This document shows, in pieces, positions 11,251 through 20,763 of a stretch of DNA of 64,000 bases. The DNA comes from Dipteronia dyeriana (lineage: Eukaryota > Streptophyta > Magnoliopsida > Sapindales > Sapindaceae), in assembly GCA_032871835.1 (NCBI GenBank), contig CM065302.1:5083094-5147093 (forward strand), in the 5' to 3' direction. Position 1 is the first letter of the stretch, and each line of letters opens with the position of its first letter. Below the pieces are notes generated by a model, which was not told the origin of the DNA, did no database searches, and saw nothing but the letters and a program-made list of their open reading frames with translations. Made by a program: the position numbers and the translations under genes.

Positions 11251-12030
11251 TTGACTCAAATCATCTTCACTGAAGCAGATGTCTTTAACATCGTGCAACC
11301 ACATGATGACCCTATGGTCATTACATTACAAATTGCCAACTTCATGGTGCATCGTGTGCTCGTCGACATAGGTATCAGTGTCGACGTTTTGTTCAAAGAC
11401 ACTTTGGAAAAACTGAACTTGAAGCAGTGGTGCTACAATAGTTGCACTACTCCATTATACGCTTTCATTAGGGACTCCATCACACCCGTAGGGTCAAAAA
11501 TCCTACCAGTGATCTTCGGAACCACACCTCTCCAGCAAAATATCATGACCGACTTCGTGGTGGTGGATACCCCGTCGGCCTACAACGTAATATTAAGGAG
11601 GTCATTCTTATCATCCCTGAAGGGGGTCATGTCTATTTACCACAATGTCTTGAAGTTTCCGATAAGAGACAAGGTGGGAGAAGTTCGGGGTGATCAACAA
11701 GCAGCTAGGAAATGCTACGAAGTGTTAACTAACCCAGCAGCTCTAGCAAAACAACTCGCCCAAGTAACGACTATCCAAGGCGAGATGACCTCGGTACTAA
11801 ACCTGGAAGATGCGGGCTCCGTCAATTGTCCCGAAGAAGGCCTTACGGTGCTCGACATGGAAGAACAGAGAAGGGAATGGGCCAACGGCCACCCGGTCGA
11901 CAAGTTAGAGGAGATTCCTGTTCGACTAACCGATCCCTCGAAGGTCGTCAAGTTCGGAGCTGCCCTTGACCCAGGAATGAGAGAGGGCTTGATTAGGCTC
12001 CTCATAAAGTTCAACGATATTTTTGTCTAG
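11251..12030 (+). pseudogene. Element B aspartic protease and linker
   Basis: An open frame of 259 codons. The active-site region reads VLVDIGISVDVLF (about 11355-11395): the Asp is kept, but the following Thr/Ser of the D-T/S-G triad is Ile. FVVVDTPSAYNVIL follows at about 11550, and the linker up to FNDIFV ends in TAG at 12028, where A has an alanine- and tryptophan-containing sequence. The frame continues into the RT after this stop. Confidence 0.83.
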
Positions 12031-12042
12031 AGTCCTGCGGAG

Positions 12043-13330
12043 ATGTCGGGGATCCCGATGACATTAGATGCTCATCGACTGGCAGTGGATCCGACCAACA
12101 AGCCCGTCAAACAGAAAAGGCGCCACTTCAACAATGAAAGCAACTTGGCTGTTCAAAAAGAGGTGGATAAACTCACCTGGGCAGGCTTCATTCGAGAAGC
12201 CCGTTATCCTGAATGGCTTGCCAACGTGGTCATGGTCACGAAGGCAAATGGGAAGTGGCGTATGTGCGTGGACTACACCAACCTCAACCGGGCATGCCCG
12301 AAGGATAATTTTCCTCTGCTAAAAATTGATAAACTGGTCGATTCCACCTCTGGGAACAAGCTCTTGAGTTTCATGGACGCGTTTACCGATTACAATCAGA
12401 TTATGATGCATTCTGCCGACCAAGAAAAAACCAGCTTCATCATCGCACAAGGCTTATACTGCTACAAGGTGTTGCCTTTCGGGCTCAAAAATGCTAGAGC
12501 TACTTACCAGCGGTTAGTCAACCGTTTGTTTTAAGCCTGAAATTGGAAGGTCAATGGAGGTATATATTGACGATATGATCACTAAATCTTCGACCTTGGA
12601 AGGCCACCTGGACGACCTTCGATGGACTTTCATGATCCTAAGGGTAAACCAGATGAGGTTGAACCCTTCCAAATGAGTCTTTGGTGTAACTGCGGGGAAG
12701 TTTTTGGGCTTCATGGTCCAGGAGAAAGGCATTGAGTCTAACCCAGAAAAATCACGGCTATCTTGGATCTAGAATCCCCCGCATCTCTTAAACAGGTTCA
12801 AGCCTTGACCGGTCAGGTAGCAGCTCTCAACAGGTTCATCTCTCGGTCTACAGATAAGTGCCTACCATTCTTCAAAGCTATTAAGTAGGGAAGAAACATG
12901 AAGTGGGATCAGGAGAGCGAACAGGCGTTCCGTGCTTTGAAAAGATACCTAACAAGCCCTCCATTACTAGTCAAGCCAAACCTTGGGGAAGAGCTCCAAA
13001 TATACTTGGCAGTTTCAGAAACCGCTGTGAGTGGAGCCTTGGTCAAGAAATGTGGGGATAGAATCCAGCGACCTATCTACTATGTGAGTCGCGCTCTAAC
13101 TAAGCCCTAAAAGAATTATACTTTGCTGGAGAAACTCGCTTATGCCTTAGTGACCTCGGCAAGGAAACTCCATCCTTACTTTCATGCTCATTCAATAGCA
13201 ATGGTGACGGACCAACCCCTCCGTCAGTTCTTGCAAAGGCCGGACGTTTCTAGAAGGCTGGTTCTATGGGCCCTGAAGCTTACCCAGTTCGACTTAAAAT
13301 ATAAGTCCAGGACCACGATAAAAGCTCAAG
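12043..13330 (+). pseudogene. Element B reverse transcriptase and Gypsy RNase H
   Basis: RT motifs in order: EARYPEWLANVVMV, KWRMCVDYTNLNRACPKDNFPL, LSFMDAFTDYNQI, KVLPFGLKNARATYQ, then a frameshift/stop at about 12532, after which YIDDM (about 12562-12576) is read in another frame. The first frame is restored by 12898. RNase H follows with EELQIYLAVSETAVSGALV, YYVSRALTKP, a stop at 13108 (GAG in A) and TDQPLRQFLQRPDVSRRLVLW. The catalytic YIDDM is kept. The protein is broken by at least two frameshifts and two stops. Confidence 0.88.
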
Positions 13331-13434
13331 CACTAGCGGACTTTGTAGCCGAGCTTTCAGTGCCTTCGGATCAGGCATCCCCCGCGATAACAGTTGCCCC
13401 TCTTGAGAGAATTCCTGAAGCTGACAACTGGCCG

Positions 13435-13880
13435 GAGGGCTGCGAGTCATGGACTCTCTACACTGACAGAGCTTCCAGGCAGTCCGGGGGAGGAGCGGGT
13501 ATAGTCCTCATCGACCCAGAAGGAACTGAGTGCTACCATTGTTTCAGGTTCGAATTCAAAGCCACAAACAATGAAGCGGAATACAAAGCCCTGCTAGCTG
13601 GGATTAAAGCTGCCATAGAACTTGGGGTTGATTACCTGAACATCAGGAGCAACTCTTCTCTAGTGGTCAACCAAGTTTTCGGGGATTATCAGACCAAAGG
13701 TGATAACATGATCGCTTACTTGAAACTGGTGTAACAACTCAGGACCAAATTTAAGGGATTCAGAATCGAGCAGGTACCTCGACACCTAAATCATCGGGCT
13801 GACATCCTAGCCAAGATAGCTGCCTATGGTGGCCAGACCCTACCTCAAGGAGTCCCTCTTCAAATAATCCCCCTACCTAG
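13435..13880 (+). pseudogene. Element B second (archaeal-type) RNase H
   Basis: SWTLYTDRASRQSGGGAGIV (about 13447-13505), GTECYHCFRFEF, KATNNEAEYKALLAGI and a final NIRSNSSLVVNQV match the extra RNase H of Tat elements. The third acidic position is Asn in RSNS where A has RSDS. A stop at 13732 replaces CAA of A. The trailing basic linker (LNHRADILAKIA) reaches the integrase. Confidence 0.85.
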
Positions 13881-13929
13881 CATTATAACTGGTAAGGAAG
13901 CTTATACCTTAGACCGACAACCATGTTAG

Positions 13930-15162
13930 ATGGATCCAATAGCAGAATATCTACAGGACGGGAAACTCTCTGGAGAGCCCGACCAGGCTAGGAAGGTTAG
14001 AAGGCTCTCGATCCGGTATTGTATGATGGATGGGCATTTATACCGAAGGGGAAAATCCTTTCCCCTGCTCAGATGTCTGCACCCTGAAGATGCCAAGTGG
14101 GCTCTAAGAGAAGTCCATTCCGGGGAATGTAGGAACCATTTTGGTGGAGAAGCCTTGGCCTATCAGGTTCTCCGCATGGGGTACTATTGGCTGACCATCC
14201 ATCAAGATGCTAAGGACTTGGTACGAACCTGTGAGGCATGTCAGAAGACCGTAAACTTAAATAACCTCCCCCCCCGGAGCGCCTGTCATCTCTTAGCTCA
14301 CCATACCCCTTTGCTATGTGGGAGGTCGATTTGATTGGACCGCTTCCTACAGCTCCGGGACAGGCTAAACATGTTATCGTAGCAATTGATTACTTTATAA
14401 GATGGGTTGAAGCCGGACCACTGTCCCAAATATCGAAAGAAAATACAACCAGGTTCATCAAGATCAATGCAGTTTGCAGGTTCGGAACTCCTTTGGTCAT
14501 CATAATCGACCTCGGTAAACAGTTCGACAATGCCCGATTCAGAGATTTCTGTCAAGGTTTGGGAATCGACCTTCGGTTTGCCTCGGTAGCTCACCCTCAG
14601 ACCAATGGTCTGGTGGAATCCACGAACAAAACCATCAAGAAGTTATTGAAGAAAAAGCTACAACAAAAGAAAGGCAGATGGTTAGAAGAGCTTTCCGAGC
14701 TCCTCTGAGCGTACCGTACTACAAGGAGAACAGCTACCGGGGAAACGCCCTACTCGCTGACCTTCGGGGTTGAAGCAGTCCTACCTATAGAGCACAAGTT
14801 GATCTCCTTTAGAGTCCAACAATTTAAACCGGGGAACAATGAAAGCAAGCTCCGAGCTAGTTTGGACCTCTTGGAGGAAAATCAAGGTCGAATGGCAGAA
14901 AAGGTAACAATCTACCAAGGCAGGATTGCCAGGTACTTCAACAAAAGAGTTTAAACCCGAAGCTTCAAAGAGGGGGATCTAGTCCTTAGGAAAGTGACGT
15001 TAAACACCAGGAAGAGGTCAGACGGAATCCTAGGGCCCAACTGGGAAGGACCCTACATAGTAAAAATGTGATTCGCAATGGGGTGTACAAGCTTGCGGAT
15101 ATGGATGGCCGACTCATCGATCATACTTGGAATGCAGATCACCTAAAGAGATTCTATCCTTG
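13930..15162 (+). pseudogene. Element B integrase
   Basis: The zinc-binding region carries HPEDAKW, HSGECRNHFGGEAL and CEACQ (about 14085-14250). A frameshift lies near 14270-14316 within a run of C residues. The core then reads MWEVDLIGPL (first Asp present), IDLGKQFDNA (second Asp, but the usual Asn-Gly is Leu-Gly) and GLVESTNK (Glu). A stop at 14706 and further stops near 14952 and 15068 break the C-terminus, which would end at about 15162 like that of A. It keeps the D, D and E residues but not the frame. Confidence 0.86.
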
Positions 15163-15542
15163 ATCAGGGGACTCTTGAATAGGCCACCTCCGACTTTCTT
15201 TATTTTTCTTCTGACAATATTTTACTTCATCTTTCACATTAATAAAGTTAGCCTTTTCCAGTTTACTCCCTATTCAAATATGTCCTACGATGATTAGGGT
15301 CTACATGGAGAGTTTCGACATTTTTGCCTTAAGACCAAGGGCAAGCCGGGGAAGCCCCCTCGATGCTCCTGATGCCTCGACCGGGCATCACCCCCCGCCA
15401 AGAAGGATCAGAGTGTAAGAGCATAGTTGCCATCCAGATCTCAAGACCAGGAAATAGCTAGATAGCGCTTCAGATTCAGATAGTTCCAAGCTAGAATGGT
15501 CTTCAGCACGGCTTCTGACTCTGCGGGCAAGGAATCCCGACC
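15163..15542 (+). other. Element B post-pol noncoding region
   Basis: AT-rich sequence followed by one copy of the GATGCCTCGACCGGGC repeat unit that is tandemly repeated in A. It ends at the 3' end of the antisense ORF. No plus-strand gene seen. Confidence 0.6.
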
Positions 15543-16382
15543 CTAAGTGGGTTTGTCACTAAAGGCGGTAGGGACCTCGAGCTCATGCCCGCCAATAAAG
15601 ACAGAGCTTCCCCAGTCTCCCCCCGCTAATACCCACTCTTCTTTCCAGGCGGGATCCTTTTTGGAAGCCCCGGGGACGATGAAATTGAGCCTATTCTTAG
15701 CCTTGGCATAGAATTGGCCTCGTGGGACTCCTGCCAGGCTACCAATCTGGAAAAAGAAGGTGAGCTCCACAACACCGGGCTCCCTGGTTACGCCGCTCAA
15801 CTCGTATTGTTCCCTCCACAATACCAGGAAGCCGATAAGATGCCTCCAGAAGCCGAGCGTCAGTTGAAGCGGAGCTAGTTGAAGGACATTGAGAGCCCGC
15901 CGTAGGGTGGGGTGGAGATGGAGCCTCACCCTGCTCTCAAAAGTCACGACATGGATAGGAAGCACACCTTTGGGCGGGCTAAAAACATCGTAGTTTTGAT
16001 GGGGGACATTTAGAGAAACGGTATCGGGAATACCATACTTGTCTCGAAGACGGTCGATCGACTGAGGATCGACAGAAGAGTCGGGGCTGATCCTGGATTC
16101 GAAAGGAAGGGTAATCACCTAAGGTGAATCCGCCACTGTGACTTGAGCCTTCCCGACCTCATCTAATCTCTCCCCAACGTCAGAGTCTTTGTCGACTAAG
16201 TTCAGAGGATTGTCAGGCCGATTCAAAAAGCCGAAGCCAATAAAAGTGTTCCTGTTTGAACGACAATGCTGGCGGAGGGGGGAAGATTCTTCATCGCTTG
16301 AAATCCCTCGCACCCTCTTAAGAGGAGCTAGGTTAGGGCCCCTAGAGCCCTCTACCAAGGCATCAACACTGTCCATGGACAT
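15543..16382 (-). pseudogene. Element B antisense extra ORF (aORF), one in-frame stop
   Basis: On the strand opposite to gag-pol, between pol and the 3' LTR, a single frame reads about 280 codons from an ATG at 16382 (MSMDSVDAL) to a stop at 15543. One TAG at 16119-16121 interrupts it. The N-terminal third is Ser/acidic and disordered-looking (SSDEESS). The remainder is a compact globular region with DKYGIPDTVSLNVP, RRALNVLQLAPLQL and the aromatic stretch AKAKNRLNFIVPG, typical of the plant retrotransposon extra ORFs often annotated as putative plant transposon protein. Such antisense ORFs are known in Tat elements such as Grande; function is unknown. A coiled-coil C-terminal half, present in the C aORF, is missing. 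A pyrimidine-rich leader lies upstream (16390-16470). Confidence 0.75.
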
Positions 16383-16560
16383 CGATATTGATGGGAAAGA
16401 GAGGTGAGAAAGCAAACGAAAGATTTCAGAAGAGAGGAAGAAGAAGAAGAAAAAACTTGAAAGCTTGAAATTTGAGGAAGTACGAAGAAGGTAACGGACG
16501 GGCCGGGCTTAAAAAAAGGTTTAGGGGGATATCCTCGGGAAGGTCACCACCGTATTACAA
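16383..16560 (-). promoter_or_regulatory. Candidate antisense promoter/leader of the B aORF
   Basis: On the minus strand, reading toward the aORF, there is CCTAAACC, an A/T run followed by AAGCCCGGCCC, then a CT-rich leader (complement of gaagaagaagaaaaaac). This looks like a plant 5' UTR and could drive the antisense ORF independently of the LTR. It is pattern-based inference only. Confidence 0.3.
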
Positions 16561-16710
16561 CCGTTTTTCTCCGAATAACACTCAGTTTCAAATTTAAAAT
16601 GTTGGGTAATTAATGAGGAAATTTCGCTCTCATTAATTATCTTTATGGCGAAAAACTTTCTCAACTAGACAAGGAATCTGACTCCAACCCCAACTCTACC
16701 ACCGGTGTTA
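16561..16710 (+). other. Element B 3' UTR
   Basis: AT-rich sequence ending AATCTGACTCCAACCCCAACTC, which is shared with the A 3' end at 23705-23727. No gene. Confidence 0.6.
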
Positions 16711-16727
16711 AAGTTAGAGGGGACTTC
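16711..16727 (+). promoter_or_regulatory. Element B polypurine tract
   Basis: AAGTTAGAGGGGACTTC lies immediately before the 3' LTR TGTTAATAGG. The identical tract precedes the A 3' LTR at 23741-23757. A purine run at this point primes plus-strand DNA synthesis. Confidence 0.75.
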
Positions 16728-17580
16728 TGTTAATAGGGATATTTGGCCAGGGATCAAAGAGAAATTTTCCACCTTCAATCGACAATCATGAAGCCCTGTA
16801 AGACCGTAAAGCCACACCACAAAAGCAGGAAAGGCCGGTTCGATTTCTAAGTTACCAGAAGACAAGCCAGACAAGACCGGGACGAGCCCCACAGGCCATC
16901 TATCGGGGAACCTCAGCTCCGAGGTCGAGTTTCATAACCACCCCGTTGATGTCAGGGGAAGTCTCGAAACTCAAGAGACATTCAAAAGAAGCCCGCCAAC
17001 CTCTCCAGAAGCCTGTTGTCCTTGTTGGACATAAAGGAAGATTCACGCCTAAATCTACACTACCCCAGCTACCTTTTAGGAAGGTCTACAAGAGCACTTC
17101 AAGCCCCCATGGGTCAGGGAAAATCCATCTTAAACTTCTAAGAACAAAGCCATAGTAGGGATCTACCTCGCTTTATGGAGCAACAAGCAGCTGGCAGGGT
17201 AACCTCCATGAAGGTCCATGACACGAGTGCATACAGGATCATCTCCGCGTAATATTTACATGCACATCAAGAGTTTAAATTCAAAAAACGGGAACAACCT
17301 TATCTTCGTCAACGATATCATCGGATCTGGAAACAATTCAAATTTAAATAATGAATCTCGTCCGATAAGGAGGGAACAGATTCATGAGATTACGGTAGAG
17401 TATTCGTAAACTAAAAACCTACTTGCTCGATATATATAGGTAAAGCCAGGCATGGTAGGAAGAGGAAAAAAAACACAAAAAAGAAAAGACAACAAGTAAT
17501 ATACACGTAGAATGAGAGCTTGAATTCAAGATTAAGAACACGGTCACTTTCATCTCCACTTTTCGACAGGCACCGAGTTA
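16728..17580 (+). repeat. Element B 3' LTR, truncated
   Basis: Matches the 5' LTR from its first base through TTTCGACAGGCACCGAGTT, corresponding to about 8955 in the 5' LTR. The last 220 bp or so are missing; sequence of element C starts at about 17581. Confidence 0.88.
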
Positions 17581-18763
17581 CGGATGAGATTGTCCCGAGT
17601 GTTAGCGCTGGAGCATCAGTAGACGCAACTGTTTCAGAACCGAGTAGGGCTTCTTCTACCACCATAGTTAGAGATATGGGGGTTTAACCTTCGGGGGTTC
17701 CTTCTCCATCCTTAGAACCGAACAAGACTTCTCCTGCCCCTGAGTTTGGAAATTTGGGAGCTGAACCCTCGGGGGTTTCTTTATTCCTTTCTCCCCAGGA
17801 TATGCTACGGGAGATGTCCTCCGGTCTGGCTTTTATCGGGGAGGACCGCTGGAGCGGTTTTAGAGATGGTTCACTGTCCGAACGTCTCCAAAACGTTTTC
17901 AACAACGTATCTTATGTAAGTTAAATCTGACTCAGTAAATTCTGACTCCTTTATTGTTTTGCTTCTGCCAGATCTCTAAGTATATTCCTTTGTAGATGGT
18001 GGCCGAATTCGCTGAGCTTATTCAGACGCAGCAACATCAGGCCGATCGAATAAGGCGTATGGAGGCTCTGTTGAAGGAAAGTGAGGAAGGCCGTGCTCGA
18101 GCTGAGCAGGCTTATCAGCAAGAGGTCGCCTCTGTACAGATATTTGCCGACCATTGCCTGGCGAATCAGGTTGAGGCTGAAGAGAAGGCATCTTTGGCAA
18201 AGGAGAAGGCTGCGTCTCTTCAGAATCTCTTATCTTCTGCTGAAGAATCTCTGCTTAAGGCCGAGCAGGAGGCGGAGCAGTCGAGGTTGACGTACGACCG
18301 AAAAATTACGGATTTAGAGCGCCAAGTGTTGATAGTTGAATCCCTATCTCGAGAGGCTAGGTTGGAACTTGAATTCCAATGAGTGGATCGTTTTAAGAGA
18401 TCTCTTGCTTACGACGCCCTAATCCTTCGTGAGTTTCAACGCGGGCTAGTTTCGGCTGGTGAATTCTTTAATGTTAAAAATAGGGCAACTGAAAAGGCTC
18501 GGGCCAATTGAGAGCTGTCAATCAAACACCACGTGGATCGATCCTTGGAATCTCTTCGGATTCAAATGAAGGAATGGAGAGCCTACTGCCCCAGTCAAGG
18601 CAAAGAGCCTCATCTCATGCATTTAGAGATTCCGTCCGAGCATTCTCTCTCAACCTTTTATGCAAGTCAAGAGTCGGTAGAGGGTGTAGTCCCGGACGTC
18701 CGGCCAATCCCGGGTGAGGATTACAGCCAGTGGATGGATGATATTGTCAACGATATCACTTGA
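17581..18763 (+). pseudogene. Element C antisense extra ORF with an intron
   Basis: Reading opposite to the C gag, the ORF contains Ser/Pro-rich sequence, then DMLREMSSGLAFIGEDRW and SERLQNVFNNVSY up to 17915. A GTAAGT donor at 17916 and a pyrimidine-rich acceptor ending TTTGTAG at 17995 define an 80-bp intron. Exon 2 starts MVAEFAELIQTQQHQADRIR and is a long Glu/Ala/Gln coiled coil (about 18000-18380), followed by HLEIPSEHSLSTFY and a terminal MDDIVNDIT at 18763. Stops at about 17685, 18380 and 18509 make it nonfunctional. The 5' end is lost at the junction with B. It appears to be the C-terminal half of the kind of protein whose N-terminal half B encodes. Function unknown. Confidence 0.72.
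17916..17995 (+). other. Candidate spliceosomal intron in the C aORF
   Basis: A donor AT|GTAAGT, an internal T-rich stretch (TTATTGTTTTGCTTCTGCCAG) and an acceptor CTTTGTAG|ATGG join two segments that read as one protein in the antisense direction. An alternative acceptor is TGCCAG at about 17971. The in-frame TAG in the intron supports removal. Splicing itself is not visible. Confidence 0.6.
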
Positions 18764-18984
18764 CAGTCTAATGAGAGTCTGCTTCGTGTGTACGAGATGG
18801 TGCCAGATCCGAGTATTGGCAAAGGCTCGAAATCCTCGCAACCTTAATTTTGTAGACTTGTAGAAAATTCTGATTCTTTTTTACTTGTAAAGAACCCTTC
18901 TTTGAACTGTAACCATTCTTTTAGGAGCAATAAAAATCAATTTTATTAAGAGTTGAATGGTCTTGGTCTATTTTAATGATTATT
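18764..18984. other. Noncoding spacer in element C
   Basis: AT-rich sequence after the antisense ORF stop, with AATAAA at about 18929 that could serve as a poly(A) signal for the antisense ORF. No gene. Confidence 0.4.
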
Positions 18985-19375
18985 GTCGAGTGTTGTATTA
19001 AACTGGCTGATGTTCGGATAGCTTAACCGAGTATCTTATTAAACCGGTTGTTACCCGAATGACTTCAATTGCCAAGTATCTTATTAAACTGGCTTCTTTG
19101 ATGTTCGGGTAACTTAACTTAGTATCTTTTTAAACCGGTTGTTACCCAAATGACTTCAATTGCTAAGTATCTTATTAAACTGGCTTCTTCGATGTTCGGG
19201 TAACTTAACCGAGTATCTTATTAAACCGATTGTTACCCGAATGACTTCAATTGCTAAGTATCTTATTAAACTGGCTTCTTCGATGTTCGGGTAACTTAAC
19301 CGAGTATCTTATTAAACCGATTGTTACCCGAATGACTTCAATTGCTAAGTATCTTATTAAACTGACTCTTTATTA
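18985..19375. repeat. 92-bp tandem repeat in element C
   Basis: About four copies of a roughly 92-bp unit. Each holds GATGTTCGGGTAACTTAACC and GTTACCCGAATGACTTCAAT, the first starting near 19010, 19098, 19191 and 19283. Within a unit, AAGTATCTTATTAAACTGG and GAGTATCTTATTAAACCGG form a half-period sub-repeat. TTCGGGTAA and TTACCCGAA are inverted relative to each other, so each unit can fold. Satellite-like arrays in this position are characteristic of Tat elements. Confidence 0.85.
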
Positions 19376-19951
19376 TTAACTGAGTCATCTTAAAACAGGC
19401 AAGTTTACACTTGTGTTTCATACCCGGTTACTACCCGAACATTACATCAAGGCTCACCATGATCATATGTGCGAGTCCTTACGCAATACCAAGGACGTCT
19501 CCTTAGTTTTTATACGCAAGGGTTTGCCAAATCGTTGAGCTCTTTTTTTTTTAAAAAAAAAAGTTGCTTCAACACAGCTACGCATTTCACCGGAATTTCT
19601 CCCCGATAGCGTCGCGAGCATTTTTCCAAAGTCTGGTGCATCGGGTTTGCCTTTTTTTTGACCCTGCTCGGCTGGCATGCTCCTACGAGCTTCTCCGCCC
19701 ATTCGAGATTTGATGGTCCCGAGAATTCTATTTGCATGTTCTTATTATCATGCTCTGCTTCCATATGTTCTTATTATCATATGCTTTCTTTTGGAAATCC
19801 CGAGCTAGATGCTTTCCTTTTGGAAATTCTGAGTAGTTTTATTTATTACTGCAAAAAATCAACAAAGATTTAAATTACAGTTTAATATTTATCCTGACTA
19901 ATATTGTCCTGACTAGAAAATAATAAAATATTTAATATAAATATATATATT
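19376..19951 (-). other. Element C noncoding region
   Basis: Contains an A/T homopolymer hairpin (TTTTTTTT/AAAAAAAA at about 19543-19562) and dispersed TTCTTATTATCATATGCT-like direct repeats near 19738-19783. No recognisable coding sequence. Confidence 0.5.
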
Positions 19952-20176
19952 TTAAGGATAGAAAATCTTCAGATATTGGGCATTGCATGGTCGGGGTAAA
20001 ACCCCTCCATTGGGTCGAGCAATCCAATGAGCTTTATGGCCGACTATTCCCAAGATCTTGTATTCCTTAAGTGGATTGGTGAGGTCTTGCTTGATTTTTC
20101 CTCCCAGGTTAGCCCCGATCTTGACCACATTATATGGTTCGTTTAATCCCTTCAACTGGTTCTGCTTTGGATTCAT
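19952..20176 (-). pseudogene. Element C protease-linker/integrase C-terminus fusion (internal deletion)
   Basis: The minus-strand ORF begins with the linker found before Tat RTs (YNVVKIGANLGGKIKQDL) and jumps to ARPNGGVLPRPCNAQYLKIF, which corresponds to the very last residues of a Tat integrase (compare DHTWNADHLRKYYP in A). RT, both RNase H domains and nearly all integrase are gone. The joint near LKEYKIL lies where both sequences would have a Tyr-Lys, suggesting a microhomology deletion. Confidence 0.7.
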
Positions 20177-20763
20177 TTGAGTCCTCCCTTGGATTCAACT
20201 TGAATGACAAGGATTCTTTACACTGATTTGGCTGTATTATGGTGCACACCTGTTCAGCCTCATTCTTGCCTTTGTATACTGACAGGTTTGCTCTTCTGGC
20301 CATTTCTTGGGATCCCTTGACTATCCTGACCCCCTGTTCTGTCAGGAACTTGATCATTAATGCATAAATGGCGGTTACAGCCCTTGTTTTATTCAGGAAT
20401 GGCCGACCCAATAATGCATTATATGGCCAATTATCCAAGTCAACTACCACGACGTCGAGTAGGACAGTCCTCTGGCATGATGCCGTTCCGATCTTCACGG
20501 GTAGTTTTACCGTCCCGAGTGACCTGACCTCTATCCCCCAAACCCTCTTAATAGAGTATGAAAAGGCTGTAAATCTTTTCGGTCTAGTCTTAGCGGGTCG
20601 TATACGGCCATGCTTAGGATGTCTGCTGAACTCCCATTATCTATTAAAATTCTCCGGACTTCCCTATGGTCAATCCGGGCATTTATAACCAAAGCGTCAT
20701 TAGGTCGAACATCGACGCCATAGGAATCTGCCTCTGTAAAGACTATTGGGTCCCATCCTTCCT
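20177..20763 (-). pseudogene. Element C aspartic protease
   Basis: Minus-strand reading gives VFTEADSYGVDVRPNDALVI, the active site ILIDNGSSADIL (about 20635-20600; Asp present, D-N-G form) and, after a frameshift near 20500, DVVVVDLDNWPYNALLGRPF. Order and motifs match a Tat Gag-Pol protease domain. At least one frameshift breaks it. Confidence 0.78.

Larger units (their letters stand above)
8118..17580 (+). mobile_element. Element B: Tat-type Gypsy with antisense ORF, 3' LTR truncated
   Basis: B has a 5' LTR at 8118-9176, a PBS, gag, protease, RT, two RNase H domains, integrase, a post-pol repeat, an antisense ORF, a PPT and a 3' LTR starting at 16728. The 3' LTR matches the 5' LTR until about 17580 and then stops at the edge of element C. 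The missing LTR end is not found beyond C, so a deletion rather than a clean nesting made that junction. B is better preserved than A: most domains need only one or two stops removed, but protease and integrase catalytic residues are altered. It belongs to the same broad family as A and D. Confidence 0.85.
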
